DNA of 64,000 nucleotides from Marinilactibacillus kalidii (GTDB taxonomy: Bacteria; Bacillota; Bacilli; Lactobacillales; Carnobacteriaceae_A): NCBI RefSeq assembly GCF_017599325.1, contig NZ_JAGFVM010000026.1:1-64000 (forward strand), written 5' to 3'. A program made the translations under genes and the position numbers. A model generated the notes under the pieces. The model was not told where the DNA came from and ran no database searches. It saw only the letters and a list, made by a program, of their open reading frames with translations. This document shows positions 52,602 to 61,910 of the stretch, in pieces. Numbering within the stretch: the first letter of the stretch is position 1; every line of letters begins with the position of its first letter.

Positions 52602-53413
52602 TGTTCTCGTCCTTTCACGGATTCAACCCAGTTTTCTGCCATCAGTAAAGATAAGTGGTTCAATGTTTGAAAACGAAACTCAGCTAATCCTTCGCTTTTT
52701 ATTTTAGCTTTTTCTCCACAAAGGTTAAAGTAGCTGACCGCGCCGATTACGGCGTCAAATGGTTCTTGTCCGTCTCCGAGGAGTGCTGCGATCAAGGCGC
52801 CGACAATATCTCCCGTTCCCGTGAATCGATCAAGTTCCTCTACACCATTAGAAAGTAGCGCAACGCGTTCACCCGAGACGACCACATCTTTTGGTCCGGT
52901 CGCTAGAAACACCGTGTTGGAATAATCTTTACTGATTTCTTTTAATGCGTCGATCAATTCATTCAAACTAGCTTCTTTTTGATCCAATGTATCGCCGTCT
53001 ACACCGCGTCCGCGACTCGCCAGTTGACAGAATTTTCTTAGTTCTGATGTATTACCTTTCACGACTGTTGGCTGGTTCTCAACGATCGAGAGACTGACTT
53101 GGTTACGAATATCACTGACACCGTACCCTACCAAATCAACGACGCTTGGTTTCGAGACTACTCTTGCGTACCGGCTTGCTTCTATCATACTTTCTTGACG
53201 TTTTTCCGATAGATGCCCTAGATTGATGAGTAGCGCATCCGTTTGTTTGAATAGTTGCTCAAATTCTCTTGTATCGTCTGCCATGATGGGTTTTGCGCCA
53301 ATATACAACAAAGCATTGGCCATGGACTCGCAAGTGATTTCATTAGTAATACACTGAACAAGCGGTGCCTGTTTCAGTGGAAAAAGTGTTTTCAGTGCAT
53401 CATTTTGTTCCAT
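52598..53413 (-). CDS. thiM: Hydroxyethylthiazole kinase ThiM
   Basis: A 271-residue ribokinase-fold enzyme that phosphorylates the thiazole alcohol. [48 protein letters not shown] and the anion-hole [14 protein letters not shown] are recognisable. In GTGD the residue before the helix is Asp where many ThiM proteins have Cys (GTGCM-type); Asp is the general base in most other ribokinase-family enzymes. ATG 53413 follows GGAGG at 8 nt; an ATG five codons earlier lacks it. Overlaps the thiW end by 14 nt. Confidence 0.93.
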   Translation of the reverse strand: MEQNDALKTLFPLKQAPLVQCITNEITCESMANALLYIGAKPIMADDTREFEQLFKQTDALLINLGHLSEKRQESMIEASRYARVVSKPSVVDLVGYGVSDIRNQVSLSIVENQPTVVKGNTSELRKFCQLASRGRGVDGDTLDQKEASLNELIDALKEISKDYSNTVFLATGPKDVVVSGERVALLSNGVEELDRFTGTGDIVGALIAALLGDGQEPFDAVIGAVSYFNLCGEKAKIKSEGLAEFRFQTLNHLSLLMAENWVESVKGREQ

Positions 53414-53927
53414 AAAGCATTCCTCCATTAAACAATTTCTGCCATCTTTTGAAAATCGATGTTTCTTTTAATTTGACAAGCACCATAAAGGCGATTACTG
53501 AGCCAATCAGTGTTGCGCCAACAAATCTCGGTGTATAAATAAACCAATAGAAATTTTGCTGGCTTCCGGTAAACCAGACCATCACAGGATATGACAGGAG
53601 TGAACCGATAATGCCGGTTCCAATAATTTCTCCGGCCATCGACCAATACATATTACCGCCTAGCTTATAAAGCATGCCTGCAAAAAATGCGCCAAATACC
53701 GCGCCTGTTAAAGCCAATGGCGGAATGCCAAACAACAACATCCGGATCAAGCCACATATGAGCGCCATCATGGTACCATATAAGGGGCCCAACAGTACCC
53801 CAGCAATAATATTCATGACACTAGACATCGGTGCCATCCCTTCGATTCGCATCAATGGTGATAAAACAACATCCAATGCGATCATCAATGACAATAACAT
53901 TAGCTTGTGGATTCGATTTTTCTCCAC
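53400..53927 (-). CDS. thiW: ThiW, predicted thiazole transporter S component
   Basis: A 175-residue membrane protein with about five helices, of the ThiW family, predicted to bring in hydroxyethylthiazole with the general ECF module. IALDVVLSPLMRIEGMAPMS with VMNIIAGVLLGPLYGTMMAL and LFGIPPLALTGAVFGAFFAG match the family. The GTG at 53927 is chosen because GGAAGGGG lies 9 nt upstream; the long open frame above it runs through the TPP riboswitch expression platform. First gene of the thiamine operon. Confidence 0.88.
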   Translation of the reverse strand: MEKNRIHKLMLLSLMIALDVVLSPLMRIEGMAPMSSVMNIIAGVLLGPLYGTMMALICGLIRMLLFGIPPLALTGAVFGAFFAGMLYKLGGNMYWSMAGEIIGTGIIGSLLSYPVMVWFTGSQQNFYWFIYTPRFVGATLIGSVIAFMVLVKLKETSIFKRWQKLFNGGMLYGTK

Positions 53928-53929
53928 GT

Positions 53930-53962
53930 AAAAAAACCCCTTCCTGCGAAAAGCAAAAGGAG
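53930..53962 (-). terminator. Riboswitch expression platform over the thiW start
   Basis: CTCCTTTTGC pairs with GCAGGAAGGGG (G-U pairs, one bulge) and is followed by seven T. The 3' arm contains the thiW ribosome binding site, and the GTG start lies directly behind the T-run, so the same hairpin could stop transcription and hide the site. Confidence 0.6.
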
Positions 53963-54029
53963 TGTGGTCTAAGACAAACGGAATCATGCCATTCGTATAA
54001 AACGATTGCATCATGTCCGTTTACAACTA

Positions 54030-54102
54030 CATTTCCCTGCGCCAGTCCTAACTGTATCAGGTTCAATGGGTATAATCTCAGCCAAATAGCACCCCAAATG
54101 TT
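54030..54102 (-). promoter_or_regulatory. TPP riboswitch (THI element)
   Basis: On the minus strand GGGGTGC is followed by GGCTGAGATTATACCC, TTGAACCTGATACAG and GGACTGGCGCAGGGAAAT, the conserved THI-box blocks in the right order (CTGAGA at 54081-54076, ACCTGAT near 54062). It precedes thiW-thiM-thiE-tenA, so thiamine pyrophosphate should shut the operon off. Confidence 0.95.
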
Positions 54103-54281
54103 CTTTTCAATTGATTAGAGTATAGCATATTTTCTTTGATGGTTCTATGCAGGTTTTCAATAAAACATCTAGTGATCGATGCTCACGAAATGGCCTGAAT
54201 CGCTTTTTAGAGAATCTGTTGTATACTATGTACGAAAGAAGATTGATTGAATGAATAAATCTTGTACGAGGCGGTGGAGAC

Positions 54282-55103
54282 ATGCAAATAGATCAACATG
54301 AACTGATTAACACCATCTACAACCTGATCCTCAATCCAGCCACACGTGATTGGGAGCGTAAACTTCTCTCAGAGACAAAGAACCGATTGGAAGATGGCAG
54401 TCGTCTGGAGAACCATTTATCGAAAATTGAATCTGATTTGCGCCCTTTGGCTTTAAGAGGTAATCTCACGCCTGATGTGATGGATTTTTATAATCTGATC
54501 ACAGGCAATCAAACCGTTGAGACGACATTTGATATGGATGATCATACTGTTATTGACCAAGCACATCAAGAAGTGGCTATTTTCGCCGGTGGTTGCTTCT
54601 GGTGTATGGTAGAACCCTTCGAAACACACGATGGCATTCTATCTGTTCTATCCGGCTATACTGGTGGAACGGTTGCTAGCCCAACTTATGACCAAGTCAG
54701 CGGCGATTATACAGGACATGTGGAAGCTGTGGAAATTATTTTTGATACCCGCAGCATTCAATATGCTGATCTTGTAGAACTTTACTGGCAGCTGACAGAT
54801 CCTACTGATGCACATGGCCAGTTTGCAGATCGCGGTGAACGTTATCGTCCTGTTATTTTTTATGGCAACGAGCATCAACGGAAAATCGCAGAAGTCTCTA
54901 AACAACAGCTCATTGATTCCAAAAAATATACGAAACCAGTCGTAACTGCTATTGAGCCAGCCAGCATCTTTTGGCCAGCAGAAAATTATCACCAGCAATT
55001 TTATAAAAAAAATCGTAAACGCTATAAAAAGCTAGAACAATCGCGTCGACAGTTTTTATTTTTTCAGCGGTTGCTTGGAAAGGTCCGCTCTAGATTCAAG
55101 TAA
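54282..55103 (+). CDS. msrA: Peptide methionine sulfoxide reductase MsrA with N-terminal extension
   Basis: A 273-residue enzyme that reduces methionine-S-sulfoxide in proteins. The catalytic motif is [13 protein letters not shown] (near residue 104), followed by [30 protein letters not shown] and the RYRPVIFY segment. The first 85 residues are an extra helical domain ([40 protein letters not shown]) not found in basic MsrA but known in MsrA of some lactic acid bacteria; its role is unknown. The tail is rich in Lys and Arg ([17 protein letters not shown]). GGCGGTGGAG lies near the ATG. Single gene, MsrB not linked. Confidence 0.9.
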   Translation: MQIDQHELINTIYNLILNPATRDWERKLLSETKNRLEDGSRLENHLSKIESDLRPLALRGNLTPDVMDFYNLITGNQTVETTFDMDDHTVIDQAHQEVAIFAGGCFWCMVEPFETHDGILSVLSGYTGGTVASPTYDQVSGDYTGHVEAVEIIFDTRSIQYADLVELYWQLTDPTDAHGQFADRGERYRPVIFYGNEHQRKIAEVSKQQLIDSKKYTKPVVTAIEPASIFWPAENYHQQFYKKNRKRYKKLEQSRRQFLFFQRLLGKVRSRFK

Positions 55104-55423
55104 GACTAATCGAGAAGCTGTTTAAGGCTTTTTTATGCCCACGGCTTATTACTCAGCAAACATTTGACTGTCCTTTCATCATCAAAACTACCTTGATGGT
55201 GACGTGTTTAAATGAAAACAGTTGAATACTTCCTTTTAATCATCCACTAACTACTCCGATCATTACTTGATTGAACAGAAAAACTTCAGTTAAGTAACTT
55301 AAAAGTAAAACCCACCAAATCGAGGATATTGATCCTTGTTTGGTGGATTTTCTTCAAGTCGTTTTGGCTTCTCAGTTGTTTATGTTTCAACCACAATACT
55401 TATGATTTATAACACTAGTTTAT
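55104..55423. other. Intergenic region with terminator at 55307-55353
   Basis: No gene seen. CCACCAAA-AGGAT pairs with ATCCT-TTTGGTGG (55311-55346), flanked by AAAA and TTTTC, so it can end both the msrA and the converging xylosidase transcripts. Upstream of it an imperfect AATGTTT-like repeat is all that stands out. Confidence 0.6.
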
Positions 55424-57688
55424 CTATTCATTTAATAAAAACAAAGAACCCTCGGGCGTCGCTTCCATCCCTTCAATCACTCTATTTCTGAACAGGACAC
55501 GTACTCTATGGAGATTTTCTACCTGAACGTCGTAACAATCTTTTTCTGGGGTGATGGTTACTTTCCCAATATAGTTTCCGCTACTATCGTTTACGATTGC
55601 TTCAACTCTTTCTGTAACCTCAAAAGCATGCACGGTCAAATCACTAGAATAATCATATTCAGCCATTGTGTTCGTATTTCCTTCAATGATCAAGCTATTT
55701 GGGCGCACCATCAGCGGTAAATTGAAATAGTCGTAGGTCTTTTCATGCCACTGTCCACCTTGAAGTGTCGTATTATCCAAATAATTGGTCCAAGTCCCTT
55801 CTGGAAGATAGAACTTTACTTTACCTTTATCATTGAAGATGGGTGCCACCATAAGATTCTTACCAAACATATATTGTTTGTCTATCGTATGGGTTGTGTA
55901 ATCTTTTGAAAATTCTAATATAAGCGGGCGCATCATGGGGACACCCGTTTTGGCAGTCTCTACAGCCTCCGAATAGATATAAGGCATCAACGAGTTCTTT
56001 AATTTTGAGAATTTCTGACTCACTAAGGCTGCTTCTTCCCCAAAATTCCAAGGTACACGGTATTCAATATTCCCGTGATAGCGACTATGCGTGGAAAGAA
56101 GTCCGAACTGTGTCCAACGTTTATACAGATCTTGTTCTGCTTTTTCTTCGAATCCACCAATATCATGGCTCCAAAACCCAAATCCTGATAATACAAAAGA
56201 AAGTCCGCCCCTTAAAGACTCAGCCATAGAAGCATATTCTGATAGATTATCTCCACCCCAATGTACAGGAAATTTCTGCGAACCTACTGAAGCAGAACGC
56301 GCAAAAACGACTGCCTGTCCCTCTCCTTTCAATTCTTCTAGCAATTCAAAGACAACTTCATTGTATAAGTAGGCGTAGTAATTGTGCATTTTCTCAGGAT
56401 CAGCGCCGTTATCATAAAGAACATCCGTTGGGATTCGTTCTCCAAAATCGGTTTTGAACGAATCTACGCCTAAATCGATCAATCCTTTGAGCTGTTGCTT
56501 ATACCACTCTCTTGCTTCAGGGTTCGTGAAGTCGATTATGCCCTGACCAGCTTGCCACAGATCCCATTGCCACACATCATGATCTTTCGATTTGATAAAA
56601 TAGCCTTTTTCTTTGCATTCTTTAAAAACTTTCGCTTTCTGTCCAATGTAGGGATTGATCCACATGCATACTTTTAATCCTTTTTTGTGAATCCGCTCAA
56701 TGAGTTTTCCTGGATCGGGGAATAACGCCTTATTCCATTCAAAACCGCACCACTCAAATTCTTTCATCCAAAAACAATCAAAGTGAAACACATCAAAAGG
56801 AATGTCTCGTTTTTGCATTTCTTCAATAAAATGCATGACCGTTTCTTCACTATAATCGGTTGTAAAGGAAGTGGATAACCAGAGTCCAAATGACCAAGCA
56901 GGCGGTAGCGCCGGTTTTCCAGTCAAATCAGTATATTTTTTCAGTATGCTTTTCAAATCTGGTCCGTAGATAATAAAATATTCGAGCGTCTCTCCCTCTA
57001 CACTGAACTGTGACCGTGATACATTTTCAGAACCAATCTCGAACGATACTTTTTCTGGATGATTGACAAACACACCATATCCTTTGTTCGTTAAGTAAAA
57101 AGGAATATTTTTATAGGATTGCTCACTGCCTGTCCCGCCATCTTCATTCCAACTATCAATAGACTGACCATTTTTTATAAAAGGGGTAAAGCGCTCGCCA
57201 GTTCCATATACATACTCATAAGGATCTAGAGAAAGCTGCTCTCTCATATAGTGCTTTCCATCATCAGATTTGATTTCTGCTTGGGCTTTGTGCGCTGAGG
57301 ATGTCAGTAATTGACCATCTCCATAAAAATCGATTTTAAACGCCCCTGTCTTAGGAACGATTGCTTCCAATGCGCCTGTTTTAAACTGATAATGATCGTC
57401 AGACGTTGTGTCAATGGTGATCTGATGCGCTGTCTCAGAAATCGAGAAGCTGGGTTGAAGAAGCGGTTTATCGTGATGCGTCAATCTGACTTTGATAATA
57501 TCTTCTTGGGGAGATTCGAACCGTAAAGTCGTTAACCCCAGATTCAATGTGTCTCCACGTCTTTCAATTTTTTTGTACGGTAAAAATAACTCTAGCCCCT
57601 TATCATCACACCTGAAATCTCTTGTTTCTTGAGGATGATTCAAGTTAAAGCCTTCTTTAACCAACCAATAGCCTTCGGTAAATTTCAT
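55424..57688 (-). CDS. GH31 alpha-xylosidase (YicI-like)
   Basis: A 754-residue glycoside hydrolase of family 31. The catalytic nucleophile lies in DSFKTDFGERIPTD, a YicI-type signature (alpha-xylosidase rather than alpha-glucosidase), and the acid/base Asp in HWGGDNLSEYASMAESLRGG. The N-terminal MKFTEGYWLVKEGFNLNH matches YicI, as does the 750-residue length. No signal peptide: it acts in the cytoplasm on imported alpha-xylosides such as isoprimeverose from xyloglucan. AGGAGG lies 6 nt before the ATG. Last gene of an ABC importer operon (SBP, two permeases, hydrolase). Confidence 0.93.
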   Translation of the reverse strand: MKFTEGYWLVKEGFNLNHPQETRDFRCDDKGLELFLPYKKIERRGDTLNLGLTTLRFESPQEDIIKVRLTHHDKPLLQPSFSISETAHQITIDTTSDDHYQFKTGALEAIVPKTGAFKIDFYGDGQLLTSSAHKAQAEIKSDDGKHYMREQLSLDPYEYVYGTGERFTPFIKNGQSIDSWNEDGGTGSEQSYKNIPFYLTNKGYGVFVNHPEKVSFEIGSENVSRSQFSVEGETLEYFIIYGPDLKSILKKYTDLTGKPALPPAWSFGLWLSTSFTTDYSEETVMHFIEEMQKRDIPFDVFHFDCFWMKEFEWCGFEWNKALFPDPGKLIERIHKKGLKVCMWINPYIGQKAKVFKECKEKGYFIKSKDHDVWQWDLWQAGQGIIDFTNPEAREWYKQQLKGLIDLGVDSFKTDFGERIPTDVLYDNGADPEKMHNYYAYLYNEVVFELLEELKGEGQAVVFARSASVGSQKFPVHWGGDNLSEYASMAESLRGGLSFVLSGFGFWSHDIGGFEEKAEQDLYKRWTQFGLLSTHSRYHGNIEYRVPWNFGEEAALVSQKFSKLKNSLMPYIYSEAVETAKTGVPMMRPLILEFSKDYTTHTIDKQYMFGKNLMVAPIFNDKGKVKFYLPEGTWTNYLDNTTLQGGQWHEKTYDYFNLPLMVRPNSLIIEGNTNTMAEYDYSSDLTVHAFEVTERVEAIVNDSSGNYIGKVTITPEKDCYDVQVENLHRVRVLFRNRVIEGMEATPEGSLFLLNE

Positions 57689-57699
57689 TCACTTTCCTC

Positions 57700-58578
57700 C
57701 TACTTGACTGCTCCATCTGATATGCCTTTTACAACGTGTTTTTGAAGTACGATAAACAATAGGATGATTGGAAGAATAACCATAACTAATGCCGCTAGAG
57801 CCAGATGCCACTGCTTATTGAATTCTCCAAAAAAGTAGAACATCTTCAGCGGAATGGTGTACATTCCTTCTCTATTGACACTTAGCGATGGTAATAAGTA
57901 ATCATTCCAGAACCATAACGAATTTAAGACAACCACTGTAACCGTAGTTGGTTTTAAAAGTGGCAGGATGATTTTCCAGTAAATCTGAAATGTACTCGCA
58001 CCATCGATCACAGCTGCTTCGTCTAACGACTTCGGTATCCCTCTTAGTGCACCAAAGTACAGAAAAGTAGACATACTTGTCGCTAAACCTAGATACATGA
58101 TCATTAATCCCGGTCGGTTTAGCATACTGATTTTACCGAATAATGAAATGAGTGGAATCATGATGCCTTGAAACGGAATCAATAAGCCGATCGCAATAAT
58201 GAAATAAAGGATCGAACTCATTTTACTGGTGTTTCTTGATAGCGCATAGGCAGCCATTGAAGAAACAAACACAATCAGCACTAGTGACCCTACTGTTATC
58301 AATAAAGAATTGGCTGCACTTCTAATAAAATCTAATCGTTCAAAGGCTGTCGTATAATTTTCGACATTGAGTCCTGACGGCAAAGTTAATGTGTTTTGAA
58401 ATATTTCTGCTTTTGTTTTCAAGGAATTGATGATAATCAAGAAAAATGGATAGCACCATACCAATGATACTGCTATACCGATAAGAATCATGATCGCTTT
58501 ATTTCTACTTCGCTGCTTTTTTATGGCAGAACCTTTGAACTTTTTTTTACTCGTTTGTTCTTTATTTCTATTCATCAT
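57700..58578 (-). CDS. Carbohydrate ABC permease, MalG-type
   Basis: A 292-residue membrane protein with six helices. The N-terminus is basic (NRNKEQTSKKKFKGSAIKKQ), and the coupling motif is EAAVIDGASTFQIYWKIILP. The permease folds with its partner encoded upstream, which it overlaps by 4 nt. Family members import oligosaccharides. No ATPase gene lies in the operon, so a shared MsmK-type ATPase must drive it, as is common for CUT1 systems in lactic acid bacteria (inference). The hydrolase gene follows by 11 nt. Confidence 0.92.
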   Translation of the reverse strand: MMNRNKEQTSKKKFKGSAIKKQRSRNKAIMILIGIAVSLVWCYPFFLIIINSLKTKAEIFQNTLTLPSGLNVENYTTAFERLDFIRSAANSLLITVGSLVLIVFVSSMAAYALSRNTSKMSSILYFIIAIGLLIPFQGIMIPLISLFGKISMLNRPGLMIMYLGLATSMSTFLYFGALRGIPKSLDEAAVIDGASTFQIYWKIILPLLKPTTVTVVVLNSLWFWNDYLLPSLSVNREGMYTIPLKMFYFFGEFNKQWHLALAALVMVILPIILLFIVLQKHVVKGISDGAVK

Positions 58579-59441
58579 GCACTGATCTCCTTTTTACGCG
58601 TTACCGAGATTTGAATGACTGAAATGATCACAATGATGACCAGAAAAATGACTGCTTTCGATTGGGCAAATCCCATATTTCTCATGGAGAAAGCTTCATT
58701 ATAAATATTCATCGCTGTCATTTGTGTCGAATTAAATGGTCCACCTTGTGTTAAAGCCAAGTTTTGATCATATAATTTGAATGCATTTGATAATGTGAGA
58801 AATAAAGTCACAGTAAATGCTGGCATCAGCATTGGCAATTTGATTCTAATAAAAATTTGCATCGGTGAGGCGCCATCCATATCGGCTGCTTCTAATATTT
58901 CTTCTGGTATATTGTTTAAAAATGAAATATAGATCAACATCATGTACCCACTCATCTGCCAGACGAATAAAATGACAAGACCCCAAAAGCCCGTTTCAGG
59001 AGTATCCAACCATCCTTTGAAGAAATCAATATTGGTTAGATTCCCTATACTTTCAAACGCTTTATTGAATATGAATTGCCAAATAAAACCAAGTACGATT
59101 CCGCCGATAAGATTCGGCATAAAAAACACTGTACGAAATAAGGTATTCCATTTTCCTAACTTCTGCGTAACCAGTGTTGCAAGTCCTAGCGCACTTACAT
59201 TGATCAATAGGACACTTAGAAAAGAGAAACTAGCGGTAAATATCAAACTGTCTATAAACCCTTCATCTTTAAAGGCACGGATGTAATTATCAAATTGAAT
59301 AAATTCACCGACTGTATTCCCGTTCCAATCGGTCAGGGAATAGTACATTCCTGTTGTTAATGGAATGAATAATACGACTACCAACGCAGCTATTGCTGGT
59401 GTTAGTAAGATCCAAAATGATTTCGAGCGATTGGTTAACAT
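58575..59441 (-). CDS. Carbohydrate ABC permease, MalF-type
   Basis: A 288-residue six-helix CUT1 permease. The coupling motif is EAADMDGASPMQIFIRIKLP near residue 200, and the LTQGGPFNSTQMTAMNIYNE region near the C-terminus is typical for MalF/UgpA-type proteins. AGGAGG lies 6 nt before the ATG. It follows the binding-protein gene by 60 nt with a hairpin between them, and overlaps the MalG-type gene by 4 nt. Confidence 0.92.
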   Translation of the reverse strand: MLTNRSKSFWILLTPAIAALVVVLFIPLTTGMYYSLTDWNGNTVGEFIQFDNYIRAFKDEGFIDSLIFTASFSFLSVLLINVSALGLATLVTQKLGKWNTLFRTVFFMPNLIGGIVLGFIWQFIFNKAFESIGNLTNIDFFKGWLDTPETGFWGLVILFVWQMSGYMMLIYISFLNNIPEEILEAADMDGASPMQIFIRIKLPMLMPAFTVTLFLTLSNAFKLYDQNLALTQGGPFNSTQMTAMNIYNEAFSMRNMGFAQSKAVIFLVIIVIISVIQISVTRKKEISA

Positions 59442-59467
59442 TCAAAGTCCTCCTAGAATCTGTCCTT

Positions 59468-59497
59468 TATAGGCAGGAAAAAAACTTCCTGCCTATC
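59468..59497 (-). terminator. Intercistronic hairpin behind the binding-protein gene
   Basis: ATAGGCAGGAA pairs with TTCCTGCCTAT around seven T on the minus strand. Such hairpins favour more binding protein than permease. Confidence 0.75.
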
Positions 59498-59501
59498 CGT
59501 T

Positions 59502-60782
59502 CTATTTTCTCTCATCATTCCATGTATCGATCAATGTAGATGTGAACTCATCCCAGGATATTTGACCAGCTGCATATGCTTGTAAATTGACACCAAAGGT
59601 ATTTTGTCCATACCCATCCGGATAGGAATTATGAACCCAAGGAACTGTGTTCCCATCATTTAAATAGGTATAGATCTCATTTGACAAAGGATCTGTTATG
59701 TCGTCACTTGAGAAATTCGTATATGCCGGAATAAATTCAAAATCATTTATGATTGAGGTCATCGCTTCTGGATCTGTGTACATCCAATTTAAAAATTCGA
59801 TAGAAGCATCGATGACTTCTTGATCTTTATCTTTATTCACTCCCCAGTACCAAGCAGGTCCAGCAACGATCTTACCTTCTGTATCATCTTCTACAAACAT
59901 AGGCACAATTGATAATTTGTCTTCAGCAAACGTTTCATCTAAACTATTCAAAGTCGGCACGATCCAGTTTCCTTGATGGATGATCGCAACTTTTTCGCTC
60001 GCAAAGAGTTCTTCTACGGAAGTACTGTAATCCATCGCTTCTAACGGTCTAGCGTTATATTCCACTGCCATGTCAGCATATTCTTTCATTCTATCAGCAT
60101 AAGTAAGCTCTAAAGTTTCTCCCTCATAAGCTTCTTTCAAGCTATTATTAAATTCTGGTGCAAAAAAATTCGAACTGAATTGACTCGATACCCATGTTTC
60201 TCCACCACTAAAACCGAATACACCATCTAACCCTAACTCCGCTTTTTGTTCGTCTAATGTTTGGACCGCTGCTTCAAAGTCAGCAAAAGACTGGATAGAC
60301 GCGACATCGATACCCGCCTTCTCAAAAATCTCCGTATTGACTAACCAACCATAGCCTTCGATATTCATAGGTACACCCAAGACTGTTCCGTTTAAAGTCG
60401 CACCTTCTAGTGTACCTTCAATTGCATTTTCTGCTATTTCGATTCCGCCAACATCATACAGTTTATGTTCCCATGTTTGCGCGTCAGCTAATCCACCAAG
60501 CATAAAAATATCCGGTTCATCTCCTGACGAAAACTTCGATTGCAATGCCGCTGTCGCATCCGTTCCGCCCCCAACGGTCGTCATATTAACTTGAATATCT
60601 TCATGTGTTTCTTCGAAGGTTTCTACGAGCGCATCCATTTGTTCTGCTGTTTCCGTCTTGATATTGAACACTTCTAACGTAACACTGTCCTCATCAGAGG
60701 AACTTGAATCTGAACTGCCACATCCAACGAGTGTCGGTAAAACCGTAAGCGCAAGAATAGAAAACATTGACTTTTGTTTCAT
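59502..60782 (-). CDS. Sugar-binding lipoprotein of the alpha-xyloside ABC importer
   Basis: A 426-residue extracellular solute-binding protein, family 1. The leader ends in the lipobox LVGC (about residue 21), followed by a serine/aspartate-rich linker. The mature part begins with VTLEVFNIKTETAEQMDALV, and DIFMLGGLADAQTWEHK and FASEKVAIIHQGNWIVPTLN are typical of CUT1 binding proteins. AGGAGGAG lies ahead of the ATG. First gene of the operon. The promoter has a palindrome in its spacer. The substrate is inferred from the alpha-xylosidase gene as an alpha-xyloside or xyloglucan oligosaccharide. Confidence 0.92.
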   Translation of the reverse strand: MKQKSMFSILALTVLPTLVGCGSSDSSSSDEDSVTLEVFNIKTETAEQMDALVETFEETHEDIQVNMTTVGGGTDATAALQSKFSSGDEPDIFMLGGLADAQTWEHKLYDVGGIEIAENAIEGTLEGATLNGTVLGVPMNIEGYGWLVNTEIFEKAGIDVASIQSFADFEAAVQTLDEQKAELGLDGVFGFSGGETWVSSQFSSNFFAPEFNNSLKEAYEGETLELTYADRMKEYADMAVEYNARPLEAMDYSTSVEELFASEKVAIIHQGNWIVPTLNSLDETFAEDKLSIVPMFVEDDTEGKIVAGPAWYWGVNKDKDQEVIDASIEFLNWMYTDPEAMTSIINDFEFIPAYTNFSSDDITDPLSNEIYTYLNDGNTVPWVHNSYPDGYGQNTFGVNLQAYAAGQISWDEFTSTLIDTWNDERK

Positions 60783-60817
60783 TGATAATCTCCTCCTGAT
60801 TAATATAGCTTACGTTG

Positions 60818-60846
60818 ATTATATTGATACACGCGGTATCATGTAA
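60818..60846 (-). promoter_or_regulatory. Promoter with operator in the spacer
   Basis: On the minus strand TTACAT (60846-60841) and TATAAT (60823-60818) are 17 bp apart. The spacer holds TGATACACGCGGTATCA (60825-60841, + strand), a 6+5+6 perfect palindrome. A regulator bound there would block the polymerase. The AraC-type protein of the divergent gene or a LacI-type repressor elsewhere are candidates. Confidence 0.65.
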
Positions 60847-60913
60847 TCGTTATCTTAGTAAAATAACCTTGCTATATTGATATTTCACGAATAACTTAAA
60901 AGGAGGAATATAC

Positions 60914-61855
60914 ATGTCTCAAAATCTTTTTACGCCGAATCCAAGTGAAAAAGATATCGACAGTTCATTACACGAACTTGCTGAGCATGGTCAGAGTCTA
61001 TTTCCAGTTGCTGTACATTTTACAAATCATGATAAATATAGAAATAATATGATCCATACACATTGGCATAGAGAAATGGAGATTCTATATATATCCCGAG
61101 GGAAAATGATTGTCGAAATCGAGGGAAAGTCTTACATTGGAAATACAGGAGATATTTTATTTATTCCGCCGAATCAACTGCATGGGGCAATCTCTTACAA
61201 GCACTCTGCTTGTGCCTTCTTTGCTATCGTCTTCGACTCATTTTTTATTAAAAGCCACTTTTCAGACCTCATTCAACAGTCTTACATCGATTCATTATTA
61301 GCATTCCCTTCAAAATATATTCTTCATGCTTCTCACAACTTACCGAATATCGAAACGCTCAGAGAGCTCGTCGGTAAGATCATCGATGAATTCGTAGTAA
61401 AAGAGCCATTTTTTGAATTATCCTTGAAAGCAAATCTATTATTATTTATAAAAAATTTGTATCTCAATAAAGATCATTTACATCGTCACGATCATTACGC
61501 TGATAGTAAAGATGAAGTTGATTCATATAAGTGCAAAAAAATCGTTCTCTATATTGAAGAACACTATCAAACCAAGATTACTTTAGAAGAAATCAGTACC
61601 CACATCGGTTTTAGCAAAGAGCATTTTTGTCGATTTTTCAAAAAATATTTTAGAATGACCTTTGTGAACTATCTCAATCGGATGAGAATCAAAAAAGCTG
61701 AATATCTACTATTGAATACTCATTTAAAAATTATTGATATCTCTTTGGAAACAGGCTTTGAAGATTCAAATTATTTTACGAGTCTTTTTAAAAAAGAAAC
61801 GAAAATGACCCCTTCTAACTATAGAAAAAATCCAAGTAATGTTACTTTGCTTTGA
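60914..61855 (+). CDS. AraC-family transcriptional regulator
   Basis: A 313-residue regulator. The N-terminal part has a cupin sensing domain (HTHWHREMEILYISRGKMIV, GDILFIPPNQLHGAISYKHS). The C-terminal 100 residues are the two-HTH AraC DNA-binding domain: TLEEISTHIGFSKEHFCRFF and KIIDISLETGFEDSNYFTSL, KKETKMTPSNYRK. AAGGAGG lies 7 nt before the ATG. It is divergent from the alpha-xyloside importer operon and is its likely activator. Confidence 0.9.
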   Translation: MSQNLFTPNPSEKDIDSSLHELAEHGQSLFPVAVHFTNHDKYRNNMIHTHWHREMEILYISRGKMIVEIEGKSYIGNTGDILFIPPNQLHGAISYKHSACAFFAIVFDSFFIKSHFSDLIQQSYIDSLLAFPSKYILHASHNLPNIETLRELVGKIIDEFVVKEPFFELSLKANLLLFIKNLYLNKDHLHRHDHYADSKDEVDSYKCKKIVLYIEEHYQTKITLEEISTHIGFSKEHFCRFFKKYFRMTFVNYLNRMRIKKAEYLLLNTHLKIIDISLETGFEDSNYFTSLFKKETKMTPSNYRKNPSNVTLL

Positions 61856-61861
61856 ATAAAA

Positions 61862-61902
61862 ATAAAGCAAAAAAAAGAACCTCAACGAGTGAGGTTCATT
61901 CA
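61862..61902 (-). terminator. Terminator of the pyruvate oxidase gene
   Basis: GAACCTCA and TGAGGTTC form an 8-bp stem with loop CTCGT on the minus strand, followed by TTTTTTTT. Confidence 0.8.
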
Positions 61903-61910
61903 TGTAACGT

